A DNA stretch of 64,000 nt from Nocardioides panaciterrulae (GTDB lineage Bacteria; Actinomycetota; Actinomycetes; Propionibacteriales; Nocardioidaceae), in contig NZ_JACCBG010000001.1 of the NCBI RefSeq assembly GCF_013409645.1, forward strand, positions 992,001 to 1,056,000. The letters are read 5' to 3'. A program made the translations under genes and the position numbers. The notes beneath the pieces were generated by a model that worked only from the letters and a program-made list of their open reading frames with translations, had not been told where the DNA came from and did no database searches. Below, piece by piece: positions 25,827-34,179 of this stretch; positions within the stretch are counted from its first letter, which is position 1, and each line of letters starts with the position of its first letter.

Positions 25827-26210
25827 ATGATCGATCACTTCGGCATCAACTGCGCCGACATGCCGGCCGCGAGGGCCTTCTACGACAAGGTGCTCGGCGT
25901 TCTCGGACACTCCCGGGTGATGGACTTCGAGGAGGCCGTCGGCTACGGCACCGAGCAGCCGGTCTTCTGGATCAGCGCGCAGCCGGCCCAGGGTCCCGCG
26001 TCCGGCCCCAACCGGGAGGTGCACATCGCCTTCACCGCCCGGGACGCCGCCACCGTGCGTGCCTTCTTCGAGGCGGCGACCTCGGTCGGCGCCGAGGTGC
26101 TGCACGAGCCGCGGCTATGGCCGGAGTATCACCCCGGCTACTACGGCGCCTTCGTCCGCGACCCCGACGGCAACAACGTCGAGGCGGTCTGCCACACGGG
26201 TGGCGAGTGA
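25827..26210 (+). CDS. VOC superfamily protein (glyoxalase/bleomycin-resistance fold)
   Basis: A 127-residue protein of the vicinal-oxygen-chelate fold. The opening MIDHFGINCADMPAARAFYDKVLG and the ending YYGAFVRDPDGNNVEAVCH carry His and Glu residues in the usual metal-binding positions (His in the first strand, Glu in the last). Substrate cannot be inferred; such proteins range from lactoylglutathione lyases to dioxygenases. It starts at ATG 25827 without a clear Shine-Dalgarno and ends 10 bases before the convergent response regulator. Confidence 0.85.
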   Translation: MIDHFGINCADMPAARAFYDKVLGVLGHSRVMDFEEAVGYGTEQPVFWISAQPAQGPASGPNREVHIAFTARDAATVRAFFEAATSVGAEVLHEPRLWPEYHPGYYGAFVRDPDGNNVEAVCHTGGE

Positions 26211-26220
26211 GCCGTGGCGG

Positions 26221-26889
26221 TCACTCGGCGTGCGGCACCCCCGGGCTGACGAAGCCCGACTCGTAGGCGAGCACCACCGCCTGCACCCGGTCGCGCAGCC
26301 CGAGCTTGGTCAGGATGCGCGCGACGTGGGTCTTCACCGTCGCCTCGCCCAGCACGAGCCGCGCCGCGATCTCGGCGTTCGACAGTCCCTCGGCCAGCAG
26401 CCCGAGCACCTCCAGCTCGCGGGCGCTGAGCCGGGTGAGCTGCTCCGGCACGCCGGTGGCCGGCGGGGGCGCCGCCACGAACCGTTCCAGGAGGCGGCGG
26501 GTCAGTCGCGGCGCGAGCAGCGTCTCCCCGCGGGCGATCACCCGGATGCCCGCGACGAGCTGGTCGCGCGGCACGTCCTTGAGCAGGAAGCCGCTCGCGC
26601 CGGCCCGCACGGCCTCGTAGACGTAGGAGTCGAGCCCGAAGGTGGTGAGCACCAGAACCCGGGTGGCGGAGGACGCGGCGACCAGCCTGCGGGTGGTCTC
26701 GATCCCGTCCATGACCGGCATCCGGATGTCCATCAGCACCACGTCCGGCGAGGTCCGGGCGACCGCGGCGAGGCACTCGCGTCCGTCGCCGGCCTCGCCC
26801 ACCACCTCCATGTCGTCCTCGAGGTCGAGGATCAGGCGGAAGCCGGCTCGCACCAGCTCCTGGTCGTCGCACAGCAGGACGCGGATCAC
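26221..26889 (-). CDS. LuxR/NarL-type response regulator
   Basis: DNA-binding regulator of 222 residues. The receiver domain has the acidic pair DD at 8-9, the phosphorylation site Asp54 in VVLMDIRMP, and the conserved Lys in LLKDVP. The C-terminal LuxR-type helix-turn-helix reads LSARELEVLGLLAEGLSNAEIAARL then ATVKTHVARIL. The GTG at 26889 overlaps the stop of the histidine kinase gene (GTGA), so the pair is translationally coupled. Target genes are not evident; the adjacent divergent membrane protein is one candidate. Confidence 0.95.
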   Translation of the reverse strand: MIRVLLCDDQELVRAGFRLILDLEDDMEVVGEAGDGRECLAAVARTSPDVVLMDIRMPVMDGIETTRRLVAASSATRVLVLTTFGLDSYVYEAVRAGASGFLLKDVPRDQLVAGIRVIARGETLLAPRLTRRLLERFVAAPPPATGVPEQLTRLSARELEVLGLLAEGLSNAEIAARLVLGEATVKTHVARILTKLGLRDRVQAVVLAYESGFVSPGVPHAE

Positions 26890-28055
26890 GAGGCCTCCGT
26901 CGGGACGAGCCGGGCGACGACCTCGAAGCCGCCGTCCGGGGTCGGGGTGGCGCTGACCGTGCCGCCGGTCGCGCGCACCCGCTCGCGCACACCGACGAGT
27001 CCGTGGCCCGACGGCGCGCCGCTGCCGGCTGTCCCGGCACCCGGGCCGTTGCGCACCACGACGCGGACGCCGTCCCCCTCGGGGGTGATGGTCAGGCAGG
27101 TGGGGACCCGCCCGGCGTGCTTGACGACGTTCGTGAGGCACTCCTGGACGATCCGGTAGACCGCGAGCTGGGTGCCCGTCGGCAGGTCGGGCAGCGGGCC
27201 GATCGAGGCGTCGAGCGGCAGGCCCGCCTGCTCCATGCCGGCCAGCAGCGCCGGGAGGTCGGACACGCCGCGAGCCGGCCGGAGCTCGCCCAGGCCGGGG
27301 TCGTCGGTGCCGGGGTCGTCGGTGCCGGGTTCGTCGGTATCGGGGTCGTCGCGGCGCAGCAGGTGCAGCAGCGTGCGCATGTCGTCGAGGGCCTCCGTCG
27401 CGCTCGAGCGGATGGCCCGCAGCGGTGGGCCCGCCAGCCGGGGCTCGCGGTCCAGCGCCGCCTCGGCGGCGTCGGCCTGGACCGCGATCACGCTCAGGGC
27501 GTGGGCGACCACGTCGTGCAGCTCGCGGGCGATCCGCGTGCGTTCCTCGGCGACCGCCAGGCGGGCCAGGTCGCGCTGGTGCTGCTCGGCCAGGGTCGCC
27601 CGCTCCCGCCAGGACCGGGTGCCCCGGCCGAGCAGCCAGGCCCCGCCGTACACGAGAGCGATGAAGGGGTAGTCCTGGCCGTGGTCCAGCCACTCCTGGA
27701 TCCACAGCGACCCGATGATGACCACGAGTCCGGCGGTCGCCACGGACTCCGCGCACTCGACGGCGACCGTGTAGGTCAGGACGAGGTCGGTCATCAGTGC
27801 CCACAGCGAGCCGGGGGAGGTACCGACCTGTGCCTGCAGGATCCCGGCCAGCCCGACCGCGGTGACCGCCGCCAGCGGCGCGGCCACTCGCCAGGCCAGG
27901 GCCACCGCCCCCACGAGGGCGACGGCCACGGTCAGCGCCCGGGGGCCCTCCTCGACATCGCCGGTCAGGATCCCTCCGAGCGACACCAGCCCGACCGCGG
28001 CCCCGAGCCACACGTCCCGGGCCCGGGGCCGGCCAGGGGCCAACGGCGAGGTCAC
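26886..28055 (-). CDS. Sensor histidine kinase (HisKA_3 type)
   Basis: Membrane kinase of 389 residues that should phosphorylate the overlapping response regulator. The N-terminal half contains about five hydrophobic segments and no large extracellular loop, as in DesK/NarX-like actinobacterial sensors. The dimerisation helix carries His180 in RIARELHDVVAHALSV; the ATPase part shows VYRIVQECLTNVVKHA and GHGLVGVRERV. Between them, at about 234-252, lies an acidic 5-residue repeat (DDPDT, DEPGT, DDPGT) from a 15-bp tandem repeat. The GTG at 28055 is 6 bases after TACGAT. Confidence 0.93.
   Translation of the reverse strand: MTSPLAPGRPRARDVWLGAAVGLVSLGGILTGDVEEGPRALTVAVALVGAVALAWRVAAPLAAVTAVGLAGILQAQVGTSPGSLWALMTDLVLTYTVAVECAESVATAGLVVIIGSLWIQEWLDHGQDYPFIALVYGGAWLLGRGTRSWRERATLAEQHQRDLARLAVAEERTRIARELHDVVAHALSVIAVQADAAEAALDREPRLAGPPLRAIRSSATEALDDMRTLLHLLRRDDPDTDEPGTDDPGTDDPGLGELRPARGVSDLPALLAGMEQAGLPLDASIGPLPDLPTGTQLAVYRIVQECLTNVVKHAGRVPTCLTITPEGDGVRVVVRNGPGAGTAGSGAPSGHGLVGVRERVRATGGTVSATPTPDGGFEVVARLVPTEAS
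27297..27350. repeat. 15-bp tandem repeat inside the histidine kinase gene
   Basis: About three and a half copies of a 15-bp unit related to GGGGTCGTCGGTGCC. The unit is a multiple of three, so copy-number change adds or removes a pentapeptide (DDPGT-like) between the kinase dimerisation and ATPase domains. Confidence 0.8.
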
Positions 28056-28061
28056 CGCTCG

Positions 28062-28067
28062 ATCGTA
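28062..28067 (-). promoter_or_regulatory. -10 box of the two-component operon
   Basis: Minus-strand TACGAT lies 6 bases before the kinase GTG at 28055. Confidence 0.45.
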
Positions 28068-28184
28068 GGGTCCGGCGAGGCTCCGCACGTCCGTCTTCGG
28101 GCGGATCGTCGTCCGTCGCGAGGGGGACCCGGATCGCTCGCTCTCGGGACGCCGGCGGGGTCCGTCGCGGCCGAGGGTGGGGCC

Positions 28185-28889
28185 ATGACCGCAAGCGAAC
28201 CCACCTCCCGCATCCCCGCTCCCACTCCCACTCCTGCCCCGGCCCCTGCGCTCGCGCTGCTCGTCGGTGCCCTGTGCTTCGCGACCGGCGACCTGTTGCG
28301 CCGCACGGTCGACGGCTCCGCCGCCACGCCGGTCGAGCTGATGCGAGCCGTCGACGCCCACGAAGGCTTCTGGCTCGTGGCCGGCGGCCTGTCCGTCCTC
28401 GCTCCCGTGCTGATGCTGCCCGGGCTGGCCTGGCTGGTCGCGACCACCCGGGGGCGGGGTGAGCGAGCGACCCGCCTCGGCGCCGCGCTGCTCGCGCTCG
28501 GCCAGCTGGCCGCCGTGGGGCACGCGGCGGCCTTCTACGGGTTGCCGACGATCGGCACCCACGCGGGACTGAGCGCCTCGTCGTACGACGCGCTGGACCG
28601 GGCCTCGGAGCACTCCCCGTTGCTCATCGGCCTCATCGTCCTGTTCATCCTGGGCAACGTCGTCGGCACGCTCGTGCTCTTCGCGGGCCTGCGCCGCGCG
28701 CGGCGGGTGCCGGTGTGGTCGCTGGTCGCGTGCGTGGTCCTGCTGGCCACGGCCAACGCCGGCGGTGTCGCAGCCGGTGTGCTCGGGCTGCTGGTGACCG
28801 TGGCGATGTACGCGCCGCTTTGCTGGTCGGTGCGGCCGGCCTACAGCCCCGTCGAGCGGCAGGGCCTGCGGCGCAACGCGGCCACGTAG
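28185..28889 (+). CDS. Integral membrane protein of unknown function
   Basis: A 234-residue protein with a Pro/Ala/Thr-rich N-terminal stretch (PAPTPTPAPAPA) and about six hydrophobic helices. ATG 28185 is preceded by GAGGGTGGGG. It is divergent from the two-component operon, 129 bases from the kinase start, which makes it a possible target of that system, although nothing in the sequence proves it. No catalytic motif was recognised. Its last 49 bases overlap the end of the convergent gamma-glutamylcyclotransferase gene. Confidence 0.7.
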   Translation: MTASEPTSRIPAPTPTPAPAPALALLVGALCFATGDLLRRTVDGSAATPVELMRAVDAHEGFWLVAGGLSVLAPVLMLPGLAWLVATTRGRGERATRLGAALLALGQLAAVGHAAAFYGLPTIGTHAGLSASSYDALDRASEHSPLLIGLIVLFILGNVVGTLVLFAGLRRARRVPVWSLVACVVLLATANAGGVAAGVLGLLVTVAMYAPLCWSVRPAYSPVERQGLRRNAAT

Positions 28890-29293
28890 TCCGCCGGGGC
28901 GTCGGCGGCCTCGGCCGCGTCGGCCAGCACGCCGAGGTGGAGCGCCGACGGGAGGCCGCCCTCGTAGGCGTCGAGCACGTAGGTCCACGCCACGACCTCA
29001 CCGGCCAGCGTCGAGACCCGCACCTTGGTCTTGCGGTAGAGCCCCGAGTCGGCGGACTCCCAGCCGTCGAGCAGCTGTACGTCGTCCTTGGTGACGTCGT
29101 AGATCGCGACGAACACCTGCTCGAGGGGGTCCTGGACGATCGTGGACAGCGCGCCGTCCCAGCCGTGCTCCTCGCCACCGAAGGTCAGCCGCCAGCCGGT
29201 GAGCCAGCCCGTGGTCCGCAGCGGGGAGTGGGGACAGCGGGCGCTCATCCGGGCGGGATCGAGGTTGGTCCCGTAGGCGGCATAGAGCGTCAC
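28841..29293 (-). CDS. Gamma-glutamylcyclotransferase family protein
   Basis: A 150-residue protein of the GGCT/AIG2-like fold. The opening LYAAYGTNLDPARMSARCP contains the conserved Tyr-Gly-x-Asn substrate loop, and LDGWESADSGLYRKTKVRV follows the family pattern. Family members cleave gamma-glutamyl amines or peptides to release 5-oxoproline, but many bacterial members are uncharacterised. The GTG at 29293 follows minus-strand TAGTCT (29302-29307) by 8 bases. It is divergent from lpd with about 60 bases between starts. Confidence 0.82.
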   Translation of the reverse strand: MTLYAAYGTNLDPARMSARCPHSPLRTTGWLTGWRLTFGGEEHGWDGALSTIVQDPLEQVFVAIYDVTKDDVQLLDGWESADSGLYRKTKVRVSTLAGEVVAWTYVLDAYEGGLPSALHLGVLADAAEAADAPADYVAALRRRPCRSTGL

Positions 29294-29316
29294 AGGACCG
29301 CAGACTAGTCCCTGCC

Positions 29317-29346
29317 TTGGTGGCGCACGGGCTCAACTCATAGGCT
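29317..29346 (+). promoter_or_regulatory. Promoter of the lipoamide dehydrogenase gene
   Basis: TTGGTG at 29317-29322, an 18-base spacer and TAGGCT at 29341-29346, followed after 7 bases by the GTG start. It gives a leaderless transcript. The divergent cyclotransferase -10 (minus-strand TAGTCT, 29302-29307) lies just upstream. Confidence 0.6.
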
Positions 29347-29353
29347 GGCGGCC

Positions 29354-30751
29354 GTGACCCACTTCAACGTTCTCGTCCTTGGTGCCGGCCCCGGTGGTTA
29401 CGTGGCGGCCATCCGTGCAGCCCAGCTCGGCCAGTCGGTGGCCGTGATCGAGGAGAAGTACTGGGGCGGAGTCTGCCTCAACGTGGGGTGCATCCCCTCC
29501 AAGGCGCTGCTGCGCAACGCCGAGATCGCGCACATCATCACCCACGAGAAGGACGTCTTCGGCATCTCCGGGGACGCCACGATGGACTTCGGCACCACCC
29601 ACAAGCGCAGCCGCGGCGTCGCCGACGCCAGCGCCAAGGGCGTGCACTACCTGATGAAGAAGAACAAGATCACCGAGATCAACGGCTGGGGCACGCTCAC
29701 CGGCCCGAAGTCGGTCGACGTGAAGGACGCCGACGGCAACGTCACGTCGTACTCCGGCGACAACCTGATCATCGGGACCGGCGCCACGGTCCGGCTGGTG
29801 CCCGGCGTGGAGCTCTCGGACAACGTGGTCACCTACGAGGAGCAGATCCTCACCGACTCGCTGCCGGGCTCGATCATCATCGGCGGCTCCGGCGCGATCG
29901 GCGTCGAGTTCGCCTACGTGATGAAGAACTTCGGCGTCGACGTCACCATCGTGGAGTTCCTCGACCGGATGGTGCCCACCGAGGACGCGGACGTCTCCAA
30001 GGAGCTGCTCAAGCAGTACAAGAAGCTCGGTGTGAAGGTGCTCCTCTCGACCGCCGTCAAGGGCGTCGAGGACACCGGCAGCGGCGTGAAGGTCACCGTC
30101 GCGCCCGCCGGGGGCGGCGACGAGCAGGTGCTCGAGGCCGACAAGTTCCTGGCGGCCTTCGGCTTCGCCCCGCGGACGAAGGGCTACGGCCTGGAGAGCA
30201 CCGGCGTGGAGCTCACCGAGCGCGGCGCGATCGCCGTCGACGGCCGGGGCCGCACCAGCGTCGAGGGCGTCTACGCGATCGGCGACGTGACCGGGAAGCT
30301 GATGCTCGCTCACACCGCCGAGGCGATGGGCGTCGTGGCCGCCGAGACGATCGCCGGCGCGGAGACGATGGAGATCGACTTCGACATGATCCCGCGGGCG
30401 ACGTTCTGCCAGCCGCAGATCGCCTCCTTCGGCTACTCCGAGGCGCAGGCCAAGGAGAAGGGCTACGACGTCAAGACCGCGCAGTTCCCGTTCTCCGCCA
30501 ACGGCAAGGCCCGCGGCATGGCCGAGGGCGTCGGCTTCGTCAAGATCGTCGCGGACGCGGAGTACAACGAGATCATCGGCGCCCACATGATCGGCCCCGA
30601 GGTCACCGAGCTGCTGCCGGCGCTGACCCTGGCCCAGCAGTGGGACCTGACCGCCGACGAGGTGGCCCGCAACATCTTCGCGCACCCGACCCTGTCGGAG
30701 GCGATGAAGGAGGCCGTCGAGGGCATCGCCGGCCACATGATCAATCTGTGA
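29354..30751 (+). CDS. lpd: Dihydrolipoyl dehydrogenase
   Basis: FAD enzyme (E3) that reoxidises dihydrolipoamide in pyruvate, 2-oxoglutarate or branched-chain dehydrogenase complexes. The 465-residue protein has the FAD motif GAGPGG at 10-15, redox disulfide Cys41-Cys46 in [13 protein letters not shown], the NAD motif [18 protein letters not shown] and the C-terminal catalytic His-Glu in AHPTLSE. No E1 or E2 gene is nearby, so it is probably a shared subunit. Its stop overlaps the next start by one base (TGATG). Confidence 0.96.
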   Translation: MTHFNVLVLGAGPGGYVAAIRAAQLGQSVAVIEEKYWGGVCLNVGCIPSKALLRNAEIAHIITHEKDVFGISGDATMDFGTTHKRSRGVADASAKGVHYLMKKNKITEINGWGTLTGPKSVDVKDADGNVTSYSGDNLIIGTGATVRLVPGVELSDNVVTYEEQILTDSLPGSIIIGGSGAIGVEFAYVMKNFGVDVTIVEFLDRMVPTEDADVSKELLKQYKKLGVKVLLSTAVKGVEDTGSGVKVTVAPAGGGDEQVLEADKFLAAFGFAPRTKGYGLESTGVELTERGAIAVDGRGRTSVEGVYAIGDVTGKLMLAHTAEAMGVVAAETIAGAETMEIDFDMIPRATFCQPQIASFGYSEAQAKEKGYDVKTAQFPFSANGKARGMAEGVGFVKIVADAEYNEIIGAHMIGPEVTELLPALTLAQQWDLTADEVARNIFAHPTLSEAMKEAVEGIAGHMINL

Positions 30752-32151
30752 TGGCGGGCAACGAACACATCGTCATCGTCGGCGGCGGCCCGGGCGGCTA
30801 CGAGTCCGCCCTGGTCGCGGCCCAGCTCGGCGCCCGGGTGACGGTCGTGGACACCGACGGCCTGGGCGGCTCGGCGGTGCTCACCGACTGCGTCCCGAGC
30901 AAGACCCTGATCGCCACCGCCGAGCTGATGACCGAGGTCGAGGGCGCGGCGGAGCTCGGCGTGTGCCTGCACGACGGCGAGGGGGACGCGGCCACCAGCG
31001 TCAGCGTCAACCTGGCCCGGGTCAACCAGCGCGTCAAGCAGCTCGCGGCCGACCAGTCCGCGGACATCGCGCGGCGGCTGGCCCGCGAGGACGTCACGAT
31101 CGTCGAGGGCCGCGGCCGGCTCGACGGCCCCGGGCGCGTCGCGGTGACCCGCCCGGACGGCTCGGAGGAGACGCTGGAGGCCGACGCGATCCTCGTCGCC
31201 ACCGGCGCGGCGCCGCGGACCTCGCCCTCGGCGCAGCCCGACGGCGAGCGGATCTTGACCTGGGAGCAGGTCTACGACCTGAGCGAGGTGCCCGAGAAGC
31301 TGATCGTGGTCGGTTCCGGGGTCACCGGAGCGGAGTTCGCCAGCGCCTACCTCGCCCTCGGTGTCGACGTGACGCTGGTGTCCTCGCGCGACCGGGTGCT
31401 GCCCGGTGAGGACGCCGACGCGGCCGCCGTGCTCGAGGACGTGCTCACCCGCCGTGGCATGAACGTGCTGTCGAAGTCGCGCATGGAGTCGGTGGTGCGC
31501 GAGGGCGACAAGGTGACCGTGGCGCTCACCGACGGCCGCACCATCGAGGGCTCACACTGCATCCTCGCGATCGGGTCGGTGCCGAACACCGCCGACATGG
31601 GCCTGGAGGAGGCCGGGGTCACCCTCGACCAGGGTGGCTTCATCGAGGTGGACCGGGTCTCGCGCACCTCCGCCCGGGGCGTCTACGCCGCCGGCGACTG
31701 CACCGGCGTGCTGATGCTCGCCTCGGTCGCCGCGATGCAGGGCCGGATCGCGATGTGGCACTTCCTCGGTGACGCGGTGCACCCGCTGGACCTGACCAAG
31801 GTCGCCTCGAACGTCTTCACCGCTCCCGAGATCGCCACCGTCGGCGTCTCCCAGCAGGTCGTCGACAGCGGCGAGATACAGGCCGAGACCGTGACGCTCG
31901 GGATGTCGGGCAACCCGCGGGCGAAGATGCAGGGCGTCCACGACGGCTTCGTGAAGCTGTTCTGTCGCCCCGGCTCGGGCATCGTCGTCGGTGGCGTCGT
32001 CGTGGCGCCGCGGGCGAGCGAACTGATCCACCCGATCTCGATCGCGGTGGCCGAGTCGCTGACCGCCGACCAGCTCGCTCAGGTCTTCACGGTCTACCCG
32101 TCGATGAGCGGGTCGGTCGCCGAGGCGGCGCGCCGCCTGCACGGGGTCTGA
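30751..32151 (+). CDS. lpdA: LpdA-type NAD(P)H quinone dehydrogenase (lipoamide dehydrogenase homologue without redox disulfide)
   Basis: A 466-residue flavoprotein homologous to lipoamide dehydrogenase but with only one cysteine in the active-site block (GGSAVLTDCVPSKTL; Cys47, Ala at the position of the partner Cys). The blocks SAQPDGERILTW and VGSGVTGAEF closely resemble what is known of M. tuberculosis LpdA (Rv3303c), an NAD(P)H:quinone reductase rather than a lipoamide dehydrogenase. Reduction of quinones in the membrane is the likely role. It is translationally coupled to lpd (TGATG). The FAD motif GGGPGG and YAAGDCTG are intact. Confidence 0.9.
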   Translation: MAGNEHIVIVGGGPGGYESALVAAQLGARVTVVDTDGLGGSAVLTDCVPSKTLIATAELMTEVEGAAELGVCLHDGEGDAATSVSVNLARVNQRVKQLAADQSADIARRLAREDVTIVEGRGRLDGPGRVAVTRPDGSEETLEADAILVATGAAPRTSPSAQPDGERILTWEQVYDLSEVPEKLIVVGSGVTGAEFASAYLALGVDVTLVSSRDRVLPGEDADAAAVLEDVLTRRGMNVLSKSRMESVVREGDKVTVALTDGRTIEGSHCILAIGSVPNTADMGLEEAGVTLDQGGFIEVDRVSRTSARGVYAAGDCTGVLMLASVAAMQGRIAMWHFLGDAVHPLDLTKVASNVFTAPEIATVGVSQQVVDSGEIQAETVTLGMSGNPRAKMQGVHDGFVKLFCRPGSGIVVGGVVVAPRASELIHPISIAVAESLTADQLAQVFTVYPSMSGSVAEAARRLHGV

Positions 32152-32167
32152 CCCCGGGCCCCAGGGC

Positions 32168-32815
32168 TCAGAACGGGTAGCCGCCCTGGCCGGCCTGGCT
32201 GTTCCGGGCGCGGCCGATGTCGGCCTCCAACATCACGTACTTCGGCACGCCGTCGGTGGCGGCGGGGCGCAGGGTGGAGTCGAGCAGTCCGCGCTCCCGC
32301 ACCGCGGCGTACCAGGGGACGTAGCGGTCGCCGACGCGGACCAGGCGGATCTCGGGGTCCTCGCCGCCGGTGATGCGACGCAGGTCGGAGCGGCAGACGG
32401 GGACCTCGCGCTCCACGCCGCCGGGCGGGGTCCAGGCGACGTCCTGGACCGACGGGCCGTGCTGCGGGTTGAAGAAGCAGGGCTCGCGCCGCTCGGGAAG
32501 AGCCTCGCCGTCGCGGCGGGCGAGCACGCAGGCGAGGTGGAAGCGGCCGTCGTGGAGCACGTCCTCGACGGCGGTGACCTCGCTGGTCTCCTGGGCGTCC
32601 CGGAGCCCGGTCTTGGAACGTTCGTAGAGGTCGAGCGCGCGCTGGTAGTCCTCGCGCATGGCCTGGTCGAGCTCGGTGGTCAGCGTCTCGACGTGCAGGT
32701 CGGTGAGCTGCTCACCGAAGACGGTGACGTCCTCCTCGATCAGCTTCCGCGCCTGCCGGAACTCCTCGAGCGCGGCCAGCCTGCGCTCCTGGCGGGCCCT
32801 GAAGTACGACGCCAT
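32168..32815 (-). CDS. Conserved actinobacterial protein of unknown function
   Basis: A 215-residue soluble protein. The first 80 residues are charged and helical, probably a coiled coil (RARQERRLAALEEFRQARKL). The C-terminal half contains LHDGRFHLACVLAR, the Cys-containing CFFNPQHGPSVQDVAW, a second Cys in VPVCRSDLRRI, and RVGDRYVPWYAA. The CFF(N/D)P-HGPS block resembles a C-terminal region seen in other actinobacterial proteins of unknown function. The ATG at 32815 is supported by TAGGGT 6 bases upstream. The divergent neighbour is a SpoIID/LytB protein. Confidence 0.75.
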   Translation of the reverse strand: MASYFRARQERRLAALEEFRQARKLIEEDVTVFGEQLTDLHVETLTTELDQAMREDYQRALDLYERSKTGLRDAQETSEVTAVEDVLHDGRFHLACVLARRDGEALPERREPCFFNPQHGPSVQDVAWTPPGGVEREVPVCRSDLRRITGGEDPEIRLVRVGDRYVPWYAAVRERGLLDSTLRPAATDGVPKYVMLEADIGRARNSQAGQGGYPF

Positions 32816-32821
32816 GGCAGG

Positions 32822-32827
32822 ACCCTA
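32822..32827 (-). promoter_or_regulatory. -10 box of the unknown-function gene
   Basis: Minus-strand TAGGGT, 6 bases before the ATG at 32815. Confidence 0.5.
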
Positions 32828-32920
32828 CGCGGCCTGGATCCGTGCGCCGCTCGCTTGCGGCTTCCCGCTCGGCGTGTTCGGATGCTCGTCCACGTCTCGC
32901 TCGACCTCGGGGGTCCCGTC

Positions 32921-34156
32921 TTGCCTGCACTGCGTCTCCGCCGCCTGCTCGCCGCCGTCGCCGCGGGAGGTCTTGCCGCCACGATGGGTCCGGCGGCCGC
33001 CGCCCGTGCCGACGAGCCGGTCCCGGTCCCCGACCCCGGGGCGATCACGCTGACCGGCGACGGTTACGGGCACGGCGTCGGCATGTCCCAGTACGGCGCG
33101 TACAGCGCCGCGTACAACGGCCTGGCGGGCTACAAGAAGATCCTGCGCTTCTACTACCGCGGGATCGACAAGCGGTTCGGTGAGGCCAGGGGCCGGATGA
33201 AGGTGCTCGTCTCGGCTGACAACAGCACGCTGATCGTGCGGGACGCTCCGGGCCTGGTGGTCCGGCGGGTCGACTCCGGCCGGACCTTTCACCTGGACGG
33301 CGTGAAGAGGGCCAAGCGCTGGCGGGTCCGGGCGGTGGGAGACGACCGCAGCGAGGTGGCGTACAGGTCGAGGGGCTGGCACGTGCTGCGCACGATCCGG
33401 GGCGACGTCGAGCTGCAGGCGCACGGCCCGCTGTCGCTGCTCGTGGCGGGCGGGGTGCGGGACTACCGCGGCGCGCTGCGCTCGGCGTCGTACGACGGTC
33501 ACCGGGTCACCGTGGACGTGCTGCCGATGGAGGCCTACGTGCGCGGCGTGGTGACGAGCGAGATGTACTCCAACTGGCCGCAACAGGCGCTGCGCGCGCA
33601 GGCGGTGGCCTCGCGCACCTACGCGGCGTACGAGCGTGCGCACACCGCCCGCGCGGCCTACGACCTGTGCGACACCGCCTCCTGCCAGGCCTATCGGGGC
33701 GTCGCGGGGGAGTCCTCCGGCGGCACGAAGGCGGCCCGCGCCACGGCTCACCAGGTGCTGACGGACGACGGCGAGCTCGCCTACGCGCAGTTCTCCGCCA
33801 GCAACGGCGGCTGGACCGTCGCCGACGACCGGTTCCCCTACCTCCAGGCGCGCGAGGACGACTGGGAGGGCACCTCGACGGACTACTACGGCTGGACCAA
33901 GACGCTCTCCGACGCCGACGTCGAGGCGCAGTGGCCGGCCATCGGCAACCTGACCTCGCTCACCGTCGATCAGCGCGACGGCCACGACCGTGACGCCAGC
34001 CGGGGTGGGCGGGCCCTGACCCTGACGCTCACGGGGGACGCGGGCTCGGTCGACGTCGACGCGGCGACCTTCCAGCGACGCTTCGGGCTGCGGTCGACGC
34101 TCTTCACGGTCGTCGCGTGCGCGCCCGATCAGGCGACCCCGGACTGCCCCAGCTGA
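32921..34156 (+). CDS. Secreted SpoIID/LytB domain protein (paralogue 1)
   Basis: An exported protein of about 411 residues, with a signal peptide (PALRLRRLLAAVAAGGLAATMG, cleavage near ARA-DE). The SpoIID/LytB core is marked by GDGYGHGVGMSQYGA, YVRGVVTSEM, LRAQAVASRTYAAYER and DTASCQAYRG. SpoIID-family proteins are lytic transglycosylases or amidase enhancers acting on peptidoglycan; this organism type does not form endospores, so a wall-remodelling role is likely. The start is uncertain: TTG 32921 gives a tidy signal peptide and has a GGGGG run 7 bases upstream; ATG 32882 would add 13 residues. A paralogue lies at 39557-40840. Confidence 0.85.
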   Translation: MPALRLRRLLAAVAAGGLAATMGPAAAARADEPVPVPDPGAITLTGDGYGHGVGMSQYGAYSAAYNGLAGYKKILRFYYRGIDKRFGEARGRMKVLVSADNSTLIVRDAPGLVVRRVDSGRTFHLDGVKRAKRWRVRAVGDDRSEVAYRSRGWHVLRTIRGDVELQAHGPLSLLVAGGVRDYRGALRSASYDGHRVTVDVLPMEAYVRGVVTSEMYSNWPQQALRAQAVASRTYAAYERAHTARAAYDLCDTASCQAYRGVAGESSGGTKAARATAHQVLTDDGELAYAQFSASNGGWTVADDRFPYLQAREDDWEGTSTDYYGWTKTLSDADVEAQWPAIGNLTSLTVDQRDGHDRDASRGGRALTLTLTGDAGSVDVDAATFQRRFGLRSTLFTVVACAPDQATPDCPS

Positions 34157-34179
34157 TGCTGCCGGGGATTCAGTAGCCC

